A stretch of DNA of 52,500 bases, taken from contig JAXCGZ010001895.1 of the NCBI GenBank assembly GCA_037179515.1, forward strand, positions 232,501 through 285,000, written 5' to 3'. Source of the stretch: Halocaridina rubra (lineage: Eukaryota; Arthropoda; Malacostraca; Decapoda; Atyidae). The first letter of the stretch is position 1. Every line of letters begins with the position of its first letter. The position numbers were made by a program, and so were the translations under genes. Positions 10,943 through 21,488 of the stretch are shown piece after piece. Under the pieces are notes generated by a model. It did not search any database. It saw only the letters and a list, made by a program, of their open reading frames with translations, and was not told the origin of the DNA.

Positions 10943-11886
10943 CTAAGTTTTGTTATCATGTGTTATCTCTAGTACTCGGTATGGGCCTAAAGAAAAGGGG
11001 GACATTTTATTCTGGCGGTTGACATTTTTTACGTAGACTCTATCATCTACCTTAGCTTCATGCCTCTTTGTGCTATGTCTTATATCATAATCCCTTGCAT
11101 ACCTCTCTTTTTGTTTGTTTAGGATGGCCGCAGTAAGCTCGTATATATTTTTGGAGGTATTTACGACAAACGTTCTAAGGTTCTCAACATCGTATACCAG
11201 CAACTGCTTTTGTGGAGCAAACATGTCCCAAGGAAGCTTGGGGTTCTCCCCAAACACAAGAAAATAACGGGAGTCACCGATCGACTTATGATATGCGAAA
11301 TTAAGAGCTTGTTCCACTTACTTCAGATTCAAATTCCATCCTTGGGGGTCAGAGGCAGCGAGTTGTCGTAATAGTGTAATGATGGAGGCATTTCTTCTCT
11401 CTACTAACCCGTTAGCTTGCGGTCTATAGGCTTGGACCGCGACATGGTCAACTCGCGCCAGTTTGCATAAATCCCTGAAAACTTCGTTCATGAATTCGCG
11501 CCCGTTATCAGTTACTACTTCTCTGGGAAATCCAATTACTAACGTGAATTGGTGTAGGGCAACAGCTACCGAGGCCGCGCTCTTATCTTTCATCGCGTAC
11601 GTGAAGGTGTATCTTTGCATTCATTTGTACATACAAAAATGCACGAGTAGCCATCATACGATATGGGCAGGGGGCCTATTAAATCACAATGGACTCTCTC
11701 CCACTTAAAACTACACCTCGGCCATATCCGGGCATATGGGACTTTACTACGTTGACTTTTGAAGCAGATACACAAATGACATCCTTTAATATATGTTGCA
11801 ACGTCCTTGTACATCTCCTCCCAGTAGAGCTGGATACTCAGCAACCAATACGTTTTCTCTACCCCAATGTGGCTGGCATTCTCCAT
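10943..11886 (-). pseudogene. Gypsy integrase, broken into three frames
   Basis: The frame 11886-11590 carries the zinc-binding H...CxxC region (HIGVEKTYWLL ... GCHLCICFK) and the first catalytic Asp (VHCDLIGPLPISYDGYS). The frame 11620-11318 carries the second Asp (VVTDNGREFMNEVF) and the catalytic Glu region (YRPQANGLVERRNASI). The frame 11317-10943 carries the C-terminal domain (VDDRVYVKNVNR, FSLGPYRVLEITHDNKT). Motif order and spacing are those of Ty3/gypsy integrases, which insert the cDNA. All three catalytic positions are present, but frame changes near 11600 and a stop near 11318 inactivate the gene. Confidence 0.85.
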
Positions 11887-11889
11887 TTT

Positions 11890-12190
11890 TTCGCTTATAA
11901 ACTTTAAAGTATCGCTTCGTCTGTTACGAATGAAGTGATCCAGCGTCGAATTCTAGAATGGATTTCACCGGCCACTCCCAGCAAGAGTTTCTTCACCTCC
12001 CCCCACAGTTTATCCCCATCTTGCTTCCTTACTAGCTCCTCGCGATTTCACCCACAAATGCCTCCCTCCCGCTCACTCATACTCACTCCCTCACTCACTC
12101 GCTCATACTCACAACTCACATTCTCTTTTCTCTCTTTAACACTTCCCCTAGTCACTCTTTTATTTACCTCACGAGAGTTTCTTTCTCCAT
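11890..12190. other. RNase H-integrase linker, C/T-rich
   Basis: A pyrimidine-rich stretch with repeated ctcactc motifs (about 12060-12115) between the RNase H and integrase remnants. No domain is recognisable. It may be the normal linker, decayed, or a small simple-sequence insertion. Confidence 0.4.
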
Positions 12191-13849
12191 CACTGAAGGA
12201 GTGTGTGCGTGGAATTGCGATCGGCCCCTGTAGTCGCATGACTGTTTGTGTCCATTGTTCTATGACGTGCGTTCTCCATCAAACGTGTAATGGCTAGGGT
12301 TGGAACCTCTCGCACTCCCCTGCTCAGAGCATCGGCTACTTTATTACTAATTCCAGGCACAAACTCAAACCCCTTTACATCGAACTGCATAAGTCTTAAC
12401 AACCATCGTGAAAGTTTTTGATTATTTAGTGGATTTTCATACACGTATTTCAAGGGTAAATGATCGCTACAAATTATCAACGGATATCCATGAACACAAT
12501 GGCAAGTGCCTCTCGTTTGATTGTCGTGTATCACCTCTAAGGGTCTGTAAGTGCCTTTGAAGCAAAACTAATACAGCGGTCCCTTCTCTCGTCCTCTATC
12601 TGTAATACTACTCAAAATGCGACGTCTGAGGTGTGACACTTGACATAGAATTCTCAATCGAATTTAGGATAAGCAAGTACTTGGGTAGACATTAAGGTGC
12701 TCTTTAAAGCTACAAAAGCGGTTTGTGCTTAGGCGTCCAGACGACCTTATGAGCATTTCGAAGTCTATCTATGAGCCGGGAAATGTCCGTGTATTTCTCG
12801 ATAAATTTACGGTAGTACGAGCAATGTCCGAGAAAAGATCTAACATCTTTACAAGTTTTGGGTCTCGCAAAATTTTCTATGGCTTTTATTTTATCACTCA
12901 ACACTGCCACACCCACGGACGACAATATGTGGCCTAGATACTCTGCTGCCAATTTAAAATAATGACAGATAATTTCACATGAAGGTTATTCTGCCTCAGG
13001 GCTTCTAAGACCGAAATAAGGTTTTGAGCATGCTCTTCAAAGGTTTTTCCAATTACTACTAGATCATCTAGGTATACTAGCCCGGCATTGCCAATTAGGC
13101 TCAGGAGTACTGCTGTCATAAGTCTGCTGAAGTGACTGGGGGCGTTTTTTAACCCAAAAGGCAAACGATTGTACTCATATAGTTTATTATTCATGTAAGA
13201 AGCGGCCTTGGCTTTACTCCTCTCTTCTGAGACTACCTGGTGGTACCCCACCAAACGGTCGAGAGTGATAAAATACCTAGCGCCGCTGACGTGACACAGT
13301 ATATCCTCAATTACAGGGAGGGGGAATTTATCGCCTTCAGAAATTAAATTTAGTTTGCGAAAATCTACACACACCCAAAGGTTGCCATCTTTCTTATATT
13401 ACTACAACAGGACTATGCCAAGGGCTTTTAGATAATCTAATTACGCCCTTTTTCTCCAAATTAGCTACCATCCCCTCTAATTTTTTTCTGTATGCTATGG
13501 GAGTGCGGCTGGGGTTTACAAATGTGGGGGCATGATTTCCTGTGTTGATATCGAATGGCATAAGGGTGTACTCCCCAAAGGGGTCCGAATCTAAGGAAAA
13601 GACATCATGATATTTAGCTACGAGTTCAGTCATGAAAGTAGAATGCTCAGCAGCACTCAACCCTCTCGCTAATGCTTGCAAGTTTGCGATACATTCTGGG
13701 TCCTCGGTGACCCCAATGACATTAATCCTGTAACATTGCCACACTTCGTCGAATTTGGCGATTTTTGTGTTTCTAGGAATAGTTAACGGGACTGGGAATA
13801 TATTGACCCACATGACTTTTAACTTTCGCGATCCGTTGGGGATTGTCAA
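12190..13849 (-). pseudogene. Gypsy reverse transcriptase and RNase H, broken
   Basis: In order on the minus strand: 13849-13394 holds the protease-RT linker and N-terminal RT (FDINTGNHAPTFVNPSRTPIAYR, VIRLSKSPWHSPVVV). 13374-12934 holds the palm (MCVDFRKLNLISEGDKFPLP, TLDRLVGYHQV, RLPFGLKNAPSHFSRLM, and LVYLDDLVV with the catalytic pair intact). 12952-12710 holds the thumb (YLGHILSSVGV, FLGHCSYYRKFI). 12534-12190 holds the end of RNase H (CSDHLPLKYVYENP, VPGISNKVADALSRGVREV). The first half of RNase H, about 12540-12700, is eroded. Stops and frameshifts lie near 13380-13394, 12940 and 12540-12710. Confidence 0.85.
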
Positions 13850-14089
13850 CAGTTTACTAGGAAAGAAATCAGCATATTCCTCTTAAGACCCGCCAGAGAG
13901 GAGGCAAAGCCTTCTACAGGAGGGTGTAAGCCACAAAAAATAAAAAGTAAAAGTATGAATTCTACAGATAAGACTTGTCTGCCCAGGACTACCCTCGAAG
14001 TAATAGCTTCCAAAACACATGTAGTACCGCTCTCGATTATTTCCTCTCGATGCGTTACGATGTAATTATCTTTCTCTTCCTTCAAAAGG

Positions 14090-14250
14090 CACTACTGTAC
14101 TATCTAATTTAGTAATATGTTCTGCAATTATATTACAATAAATTGACGATACAACAGAGCCTGTATCTAGCAATGCAAAGTGGCGGAATCCTCTGACCCC
14201 AATTTTCAACAATAATATCCCATTACTCACTAGACAGAAATTACAAGTAC
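14090..14250 (-). pseudogene. Gypsy aspartic protease remnant
   Basis: Minus-strand translation gives GVRGFRHFALLDTGSVVSSI. DTGS is the catalytic motif of retroviral-type aspartic proteases, at about 14163-14174. The position between the gag zinc knuckles and RT is as expected. No uninterrupted frame links it to RT. Confidence 0.65.
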
Positions 14251-14259
14251 TTAGCTGTG

Positions 14260-15467
14260 TTAGGGGGTTGCCCCGGTGACATCCACTATCTCCGGTTCCG
14301 GAGGAGTGGTGGTTTCTCGTCGCTGATGTCCTCGGGAATCTCTCCCAACGGGGTTGTCAGGGATATGGCGTTTTTTTTTCCTAAACGGCGATGAATCATG
14401 CACCATTCTCTCGGAGGGGCATCCCCTTGCCCTATGTCCGTATCCAAGGCAATTGAAGCAGAGTTCACTTGAGTGCCCCGTTTGAGTGCACTGCTCCCAT
14501 CTGTGGCCCAGGCCGTGACACTTTCTGCATCTCTCTCTATCCATGTCTCGAGACCTAAGTCCTTGGTTGTTCGCCATCTCCGTGACCGGGATCGCTGTCA
14601 CATCTTGGAGCCTTTCCTGCTCTATTTCTTCTTCCGAGAGACCATGCCCGGGATGGCTCTTGAACCAGTTCGATAGCTGCTGCACTATTTCGAGAATTGG
14701 TATGTTAGATTTCAGCAAGAAATGGCACCTAGGCAGAAAGGTGTTCCGCAGAGCACCCCGTACAATAATATGACGCATATACGGGTTATCGGCGATCACA
14801 CTCACCGAGTTAGTTAGGGATTCAATCCTCTTTGTATACCAACTCAACTGTTCTCCGCGTCTTCGAGCACAATTCTGCATTTTATTTATTAGCGTTACGT
14901 CAGACTGTTGCACTGTGAAATAATTCAAAAACCGTTCTGCAAAACTTCCCAATTCTTAATTTGCGACCACTCGACTTCTCCCACTGTGTCGGCTGTGATT
15001 CTGGTGCATCTTTATACCACTCCGTTAATGCGGTACTCGTCAATCCACTCAGCGCTTCTCATCCGCAGAGCCAGATGTTTGAGAAACTTGGCCGCGGGGA
15101 ATATGGGTGGGTGTTTGAGGCCTTTCACATTCACACCATCAGAGTATAAAGTACAGTCTTTGACTCGAGGCACCTTTACAACAAGGGCATGGGATGGAGG
15201 CATAGCCTGCTGTGTTTTCTGCATCCGCTGAGAGTCGTCTTGCGTCGTTTTTCTATTCGGAGCGACAGAATGTTCGTCGGCGATTGAGGTGTCGGTCTTG
15301 CTGTCTGTATCATCGGCATTGCTGTCGACAAATTTTCATCTCCTCGATGGTGCAGCCTCGGCACTGGTTTTTAGGCGTCATAACTCTTCCTCTAACTCGA
15401 GGATTCGGCGAGTTTTTTCCTCTCCTGACATTGCCTCCACTGAGGTGTTATATTCTTCTGTATCCAT
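14260..15467 (-). pseudogene. Gypsy gag with two CCHC zinc knuckles, broken
   Basis: A likely start is the ATG at 15467 (MDTEEYNTSVEAMSGEE), followed by a Glu/Arg-rich helical start. Capsid-like sequence continues through 15224-15012 (PPIFPAAKFLKHLALRMRSAEW) and 14952-14260, with stops between. Two zinc knuckles with perfect C-x2-C-x4-H-x4-C spacing follow: CRKCHGLGHRWEQC (about 14488-14533) and CFNCLGYGHRARGC (about 14423-14464). They bind the genomic RNA during packaging. A basic stretch (FRKKKRH) comes after. The 14952-14260 part alone is an open frame of 230 codons, so capsid C-terminal and nucleocapsid sequence survive better than the N-terminus. Confidence 0.8.
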
Positions 15468-15540
15468 AATTTTTTTCTCATTGCACGAGTATCCACTAGC
15501 ATTAAATTTTTGTCTCTTTACAGTAATTTAGACTTGGTAT

Positions 15541-15558
15541 TGTACTGAGCTGCCACCA
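15541..15558 (-). promoter_or_regulatory. Primer binding site of the gypsy element (candidate)
   Basis: Directly inside the right (5') LTR, separated by one T, the minus strand reads TGGTGGCAGCTCAGTAC. TGG pairs with the CCA end of a tRNA primer. The position is exactly right; the tRNA is not identified. Confidence 0.6.
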
Positions 15559-15559
15559 A

Positions 15560-16113
15560 TGTCGTATAGTTGTATCCTATACTAAACTTATAGTGTGCGA
15601 GCTTATAATGGACAAGTGAGAATTAACTTAACACTTCGTTTATTTAGTTATACACTTACCTTACGCCTCAATGCCCCCTTCACCTTAAGGTAAAATCTAA
15701 GCTCTTATTCGTGCCCCGGACAGCTTCTAACAGCTCGACACTCTCAGTGCAGCTGATATCCTCGTATCACCAAGATGGCAGGGCGTGGTATGCTTGAACA
15801 GCCTCACCCAATAGGTTTCCAGAGAAAGGGGATTACCGCCCATTACTTGTAGTGTTAGGGGTGTGGCTATAAGAAGGCCAATCGGCTCTCATGGGAACAG
15901 TCCAATACTGTGTGACATTTCTGACCTCTATTGGCAATTGGCACCGCAGTGTGAGAGGCCTATGGATTGAACCATAGATCTTTTGTCATCTCTCTGTAAA
16001 CACACATCATGCCTAGAAAGCCATACTGGAAATATCAGTCACGCCATTTGAGCCCGCCTGACACCACGTTGGCTATGTTATGTGACACTTCTTAATTAGA
16101 ATTTCTTTACGAC

Positions 16114-16114
<1 letters not shown>
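15560..16114 (-). repeat. 5' LTR of the first gypsy element
   Basis: Begins and ends with the inverted pair TGTCGTA ... TACGACA on the plus strand and matches the left LTR. It is followed directly by an (AAT)n tract. Length about 555 bp. Confidence 0.85.
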
Positions 16115-16181
<67 letters not shown>

Positions 16182-16266
16182 TGATAATAATAATAATAAT
16201 AATGATAATGAAAATAATAGTAATAAGAATAATATTAATAACATTAACATAAATATGTGGCTCTTC

Positions 16267-16313
<47 letters not shown>
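16113..16313. repeat. (AAT)n then (ATT)n microsatellites, facing each other
   Basis: A clean (AAT)n run at 16113-16201 decays to AAT/GAT/AAC triplets, then a clean (ATT)n run lies at 16267-16312. The two are reverse complements, so the pair could form a hairpin or a cruciform. Confidence 0.95.
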
Positions 16314-16352
16314 ACTAGACATTAGCCTAAGCACTTTTTATTTTCTCTCTCT

Positions 16353-16519
<167 letters not shown>

Positions 16520-16657
16520 TTCGGTTTTACGTCACGGACTCCCTTTTCTACCAAGGGCAAGGACGGCTGCCTTCTTGTGAAGGACTTGCTTTGACAGATG
16601 CAATTGTTACCCTGAGTGCATGTCCTTGCTAACCCCAGACCGTGACGGGGTGCGAAC
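16520..16657 (-). repeat. tRNA-derived SINE (family 1), 5'-truncated
   Basis: On the minus strand the copy runs from the B-box part (GTTCGCACCCCGTCACGG) to the family 3' end (ACGTAAAACCGAAA). It matches the copies at 24207-24407 and 42743-42936. The A-box half is missing. The tail is the (TA)n tract. Confidence 0.85.
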
Positions 16658-16936
16658 ATATTATGCAATTTATAAAATATGCATCAATTCCCTCAATCTT
16701 ATGCATTTGGTACAGTCTCTAATTATGCAACTAAAACAAAAATAATAAAACTACATTATAAGAGTACAACAAGCAGGTATATACTCAATGCCATGTAACA
16801 ACTCAGCAGTATAAATTCAAATATAAATAAAATTCAAATATAAATTAAATACCTTCACTCAGTCCTACAATTCATTTAGCACAAGTATATTGTATTTACT
16901 ATGCATTCTTAATATAATCCAATTTATCACAACAAT

Positions 16937-17990
16937 TTAAACATAGCCTTTCAATTTTGTTGGAAATTTCCATTGATGCTGGGATATTCTTGGAAGAGAG
17001 GAAGCTATTTCAGGGCATGTCGATAAATCAGATTGGTGTTCCATAGGAGCTGAAGCCAGTGACTGTGGTTTAGCAACATTGGGTACAGATTCTTTACTAA
17101 TTGTAGATATCTCAGTCGCTGAAACAATCTCTCTGAGCTGAACCACAACTGAATCTGTTGACTTCGAAGGTAGAGCCCAATGATCATTAGAATCTGTTAC
17201 CCTCTTCCGAATATGATCAATGTGACGTCCAAAAGTTCGACCAGCATGCAACTGGACCTCCACGATATTTCCATGTGTTTAGATGACCACAGCAGGTACC
17301 CAATTATATGCAACACCATCAATTGCAGACACATAAACTGCATCACCAGCTTCAAAGGTGTTAGCAGTCTCCTGAAACATAACCTTCCCTCGACTATCAT
17401 TAGTAGTGAGTAGGTCAAGATGAGTAAGAGTTTTCCTGTTATATAGAAGTTCAAATAGAGCTTTACATGTGACTGAGTGACGTGAATGGTGATACCGAAA
17501 TAACCATCGTTGCAATTAATATGCAACTAATTCGGACATTGCTTCTTCAACACAAGCTTCAAGTTTTTAACCATTACCTCTGCCTCGCAATTTGATGCTG
17601 GATGTCTTGGAGGAGCTAATCGTTGCTTAATATCATTTCAGGCAAGAACTCCTTGAACTCCTTACTTGTAAAACCGGTTGCACTGTCAGAAACAATCACT
17701 TTGGGAAGACCATGTGATGCAAAAGAAACTCTAAGGTAATTAGTGGTTGCTTACGAAGAGGCAGACCCAGTAATGAAAACCTCTAGGTACTTGCTATATG
17801 CATTAACTACAACAAGAAGCATCTTGCCATCCACTGGACCACAGTAGTCTAGATAAATGCGACACCAAGGGCCTTCAGGACGTTGCCATGATGATATTAC
17901 TGCATAATAACCGCTTGATTGCATTAACTGACATTTTTCACACCGATGAGCAAAATCTTCAATTAACTTATCAATTGATGGTCAGCAAAC
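16937..17990 (-). pseudogene. Second gypsy integrase and C-terminal tail, broken
   Basis: Minus-strand reading continues from RNase H as HGGHPGMSAMKAAAKSYVC, a stop replacing the next residue, then PSIDKL ... HRCEKCQLM: the HH-CC zinc site. The first catalytic Asp is in YLDYCGPVDGK (about 17838-17870) and the second in VIVSDSATGFTSKEF (about 17650-17700). A later frame (17515-17279) resembles the DNA-binding end, with AGDAVYVSAIDGV. The frame 17263-16937 (HAGRTFGRHIDHIRKRV onward) is a Ser/Thr-rich tail typical of these polyproteins. Several stops and frameshifts are present. Confidence 0.7.
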
Positions 17991-18759
17991 ATAGCTTTTG
18001 GCAGCTGCTTTCATAGCAGACATACCAGGATGACCTCCATGCAAGATTCTTAACACTTGATGTTGTCCAGAAGTAGGAATCACTGACCTACTTCCAAGGA
18101 ACAGACAGCCATCATCAACAGAGAATTCTAAATAGAATTTGTGGAATGGTTTAGCAGCTAAAGGTATAATCAATGGCCAACCATGTCTAGTGAAGGAAAC
18201 CACTGATGAGTAAATGGGATCTGTATCAGTCCATGATCTAAGACCTTTCAACTGTACAATCTTTTGATCAACCTCAGACAGCATATGTACAACTTCCTTA
18301 ATCACTGGAACATACCCAACCTTTGAATGCAAAGGAAAATGACTTAAAGCATCAGAAGGACAGCTGTTCTTTCCAGAAACATGGACAAGTTTGAATTGGT
18401 ACGCATTTAAAGTTATCCTCCAACGTGTCACTCTTGGTGAAACTGCTTCTGGCAGTGGTTTATCATGTTCTAGTAAGGCATGACGAGGATGATGATCAGT
18501 ACGTAAAACAAACGGTCTGCCATACAGATAATAATGAAATTTTCTTTACAGCAAAAACCAGAGCCAAACCTTCCCTATCTAGTTGACTATAGTTATGTTC
18601 AGCATCTGACAATGTATGAGAAGAAAACATTACAGGTTTTTCCCCTGCAGGTATCACAATTGATAATACTGCTCCAAGGCCATATGGTGAAGCATCAGCC
18701 AACACAATGACTTCTGCCTTACTATCAAGATGTGCCAAACAAGCAGCTGAACATACCAA
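17982..18759 (-). pseudogene. Second gypsy RNase H, broken
   Basis: 18759-18496 reads VIVLADASPYGLGAVLS and PVMFSSHTLSDAEHNYSQLDREGLALVFAVKK: the catalytic Asp and Glu helices of gypsy RNase H. 18431-17982 continues with MTRWRITLNAYQFKLVHVSGKNSCPSDALSHFPL, the end of the domain and the connection to integrase. About 60 bp between the frames contain a stop or frameshift. Confidence 0.8.
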
Positions 18760-18816
18760 GGACTTTGTGTGTTTGAAGGCTTCACTTTGCTGATGCTTCC
18801 GTGACCATTTGCAGGT

Positions 18817-20000
18817 CTACCGCAGCAACTCATACAAAGATGCAGCTACCTTGGCTAAGTTTGGGAGAAACCGACCATAATAATTTAAGAGACCAAGATA
18901 CGCCCACAACTCTGTCAAGTTTTTAGGCTCTGGTGCATTACGAATAGCTGATATTTTCTCTTCAACTGGATGGACACCATCACCATCTATCCTGAATCCC
19001 AACTATGTTACTGTTGACTTTTTCCAGTGACATTTACTAGTATTAAGTTTCAACCCTTCAGATGTGAGATGCTCAAGTATAAGATGCAATCTCTTGTCAT
19101 GCTGCTTTCTGTCAGCTCCAGTGATACTGATGTTTTCCAGGAATACAACAACTCCAGGCACATCACCTATTAACTGTTTCATCATGTGCTGGAATATTGC
19201 AGGAGCAGATGACATGCCATACACCAACCTGGTTACAACTATCAATCCACGATGTGTATTGATCACTATACCTTTGACTTGCTTCATGCAGACATCCCTG
19301 TAAATAAGCATGCTTGAGATCCAATTTTGCAAAAATCTTCCACCAGCTAACACTGACAATAGATCATCCAATATTGGCAATGGATACTGTTCAAGGTTAC
19401 ATGCCTTATTCACTGTTAAATCATAACTTCCACACAGATGAACAGAACCATTTGGCTTCAATACAGTCACCACAGGTGCAACCCAGTCTGATGCCTTCAC
19501 AGGATGAAGCTTACCTGCATCAATTTGGCGCTGGAGCTCAGCATCTACTAATGATCTGAGTGCCAAAGGAACAGATCGAGGCTTGTAATAATGAGGCTTG
19601 ACAATTGTATCAATTTCCAAATTAGCAATAGTCTTAGCACTGCCTAGACCTTTTGAAAACAATTCAGAATATTTCTGCAAAGCCATAGACTCCAAACTTT
19701 GGACAGGATCTGATAACTTGAAAATCCGTTTCCAATCAAAAGCTATTTTCCTGAGCCAATTCCTTCCTAATAATGGCCTGTTACTGATAAATGACACTAG
19801 TAATAATGGCAGCTGATAACTCTCACCTTTACAAACAACCTCCATCAAATATTTACCATCTACTGGTACGTACTTTCCTGTATAGAAAGTCAACTTTTCA
19901 TCAGCAGGTTGAGGCTTCAAACCAGGCCACAGTTATTTAAACTGTCGTGATAACATAACAGTAATGGAGGCTCCCGTATCTACCTCAAACTGAACTGTCT
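18817..20000 (-). pseudogene. Second gypsy protease and reverse transcriptase, catalytic site lost
   Basis: The protease motif VDTGASITVM lies at about 19960-19985, then one in-frame stop (about 19939). The RT frame runs 19920-19003 (LLVSFISNRPLLGRNWL, HYYKPRSVPLALR, VAPVVTVLKPNGSVHLCGSYD, RLVYGMSSAPAIFQHMMKQL) and continues at 19002-18817 (MGFRIDGDGVHP, LTELWAYLGLLNYYGRFLPNL). The catalytic box that is normally FLDD reads VVFLENISITG, and the first catalytic Asp motif (LDL.HAY) is replaced by NWISSMLIY. The enzyme would be inactive even with an open frame. About 305 codons stay open despite these losses, so missense decay is ahead of nonsense decay in this part. Confidence 0.8.
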
Positions 20001-20162
20001 GGTTGTTAACTTGCAGTACTGACAAAATTGGTTGCTCTCTGGGACCACCCAATTGATGTACATGGAACATATCATAAACATCATCATCTCCTGATTGGTC
20101 TATGTATTCATCATCCTTCCATAACTGCTTAACTGTAGCTGACCGTGACTTTATTTTTTTTC

Positions 20163-20925
20163 TACAGGCAGCTTGTGTGTGACCAATACCACCACAACTA
20201 AAACATCATTTTTACTTAAATGGACATGTAGTGGCTATGTGTCGTGGGTTTAAACAACAATAACAACAGCTTACCAAAGTAGCAGCATCCTCCTTTGCCA
20301 CCATTCCTTGAAGCTTAAGAGCACTTTTAGAGACTGTGTACAGTAGCTGGCATGGCTTTCCATTTCCTGCATCTGCTTTTTGGTCTGTTCTAAACTCTTG
20401 GCATAATCTATGAGTTCTTGTAAACTCATAGGTTTCTGCAAGGCCTTTCCCCTTACACTGTCCATATTATCACCCGCAATTAATTGCTGACGGAGTTCCC
20501 GATCAACATCAGAAAACTCACAAGGAACAGCCATCTTACAAAGACGGGCCACAAAGCTGTTAGTCGATTCTCCCTCCAATTATCTAGAGTGACGAAATAC
20601 ATCACATTCAAAGTCAATGTTTTTTGGGGGGATAAAATGAGCATTAAGTTGCGACACCAGCACCTTATACACATCTTCACCTTCTGTTGAGCTGGATGAC
20701 AAATTCTGTGACAGCTCAAACACATAGGGACCAGCAAAATGAAGGAGAAGATCCTTTTTCTGGCTACTGAAGATATCCATGGCCAGACACACAGCATCAA
20801 ATACCTTGAGCCACATAGGCCACTCCTCTGGTCTATCGATGATGAATTGTGGTCATTCCAAGAGGCCAGACATCATGGTTTTCCTCGTCTCCAGTTGAAG
20901 TAAACAGTCATGGATTTTCTCAGTT
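20163..20925 (-). pseudogene. Second gypsy gag with one CCHC knuckle, broken
   Basis: 20816-20580 (MWLKVFDAVCLAMDIFSSQKKDLLLHFAGPYVFELSQNL) and 20579-20271 (ESTNSFVARLCKMAVPCEF, LRQQLIAGDN, LQELIDYAKSLEQTKKQM) are capsid-type Gag sequence with an in-frame stop between them. A zinc knuckle CFSCGGIGHTQAAC follows at about 20163-20204. Its position before the protease motif supports one original gag-pol reading. Confidence 0.75.
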
Positions 20926-20953
20926 TATTCCATACAAGAACCCACAACACATC

Positions 20954-21488
20954 TGTAACACAATAAGAGTGTAGATATAATAAGAGTATATAATATATGC
21001 AATTAATATACTAATGAATAATACTGATATACTCGCAAATTAATAATTGCATTGTAAATTAATTTACAAATTTTTCCACGTTTTACTCACCACTTCGTGC
21101 CTGGACAAGATTTTTCAGACTTTGAATAAGGTAAGGTAAGGTTAGGTTAGGTTAGGTTGGGTTAGCAATTTCCGAGAGAAATGAAACTCAAAATCAATAG
21201 TTCCAGCCAATGAGAGAGAAAGTAGTGAGGTAGGCAGAACTATATCGGCAGACCAATCATTGAGCTAGCAGTCAGGATGAAACAGCACGCATTCTCCTGC
21301 AGCCAGCCGCTCCCCAAAACAGCACACGAATGGCAGAGAATACAGCAAACTGCTATTTATAGTGGAAAAACAACTATGACTTTGTGCGACGTCATACGCC
21401 AATAACACCGTCTATTGACAGACAAGCGAAATAGAGGGGAAATTTTTTCGTTGTTGCCTCAAAATTTTGATGCCGACAGAGTGTAACA
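20954..21488 (-). repeat. Candidate 5' LTR of the second gypsy element
   Basis: Lies directly upstream (minus sense) of gag and is bounded on the plus strand by TGTAACAC and GTGTAACA, giving the expected TG...CA ends. On the minus strand it holds a consensus TATA box. I found no matching 3' LTR near 16.7-16.9 kb, where only a short TGTAACA (16794) is seen, so the boundaries are tentative. Confidence 0.4.
21352..21362 (-). promoter_or_regulatory. TATA box, minus strand (LTR promoter candidate)
   Basis: The minus strand reads ACTATAAATAGC, a full TATAAATA consensus. It lies about 430 bp upstream of the gag remnant in the minus direction, inside the candidate LTR. Confidence 0.45.

Larger units (their letters stand above)
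6571..16114 (-). mobile_element. Ty3/gypsy LTR retrotransposon, degenerate, minus strand, about 9.5 kb
   Basis: Two direct copies of one LTR (6571-7182 and 15560-16114) bracket a minus-strand gag-protease-RT-RNase H-integrase order, which defines Ty3/gypsy. Both outer flanks are (AAT)n (left, gttataataataata; right, ataataataat from 16115), as expected if one element inserted into an AAT microsatellite. A primer-binding-site-like sequence starting TGG lies inside the right LTR. Frames are broken by many stops and frameshifts, and the LTRs differ at roughly one base in ten by eye, so the copy is old and inactive. Unusually, about 3.7 kb without coding content separate integrase from the 3' LTR, with no envelope gene visible. 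I cannot place it in a gypsy clade. Confidence 0.8.
16930..20925 (-). mobile_element. Second Ty3/gypsy element, internal region, degenerate
   Basis: On the minus strand the order is gag, zinc knuckle, protease, RT, RNase H, integrase, spread over several broken frames. The RT-protease part resembles the large family annotated in animal genomes as K02A2.6-like (mag-type) by its overall wording (PLLGRNWL, KPRSVPLALR, GKLHPVKASDWVAPVV). A candidate 5' LTR lies to the right; the 3' side is lost or truncated near the SINE and microsatellites at 16.3-16.7 kb. Confidence 0.75.

Noticed and set aside
21120..21160. Interstitial telomere repeat (TTAGG)n
   Set aside because: Only about three to four imperfect units; too short to distinguish from chance. 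The words at 26195-26217 and 39410-39420 are shorter still.
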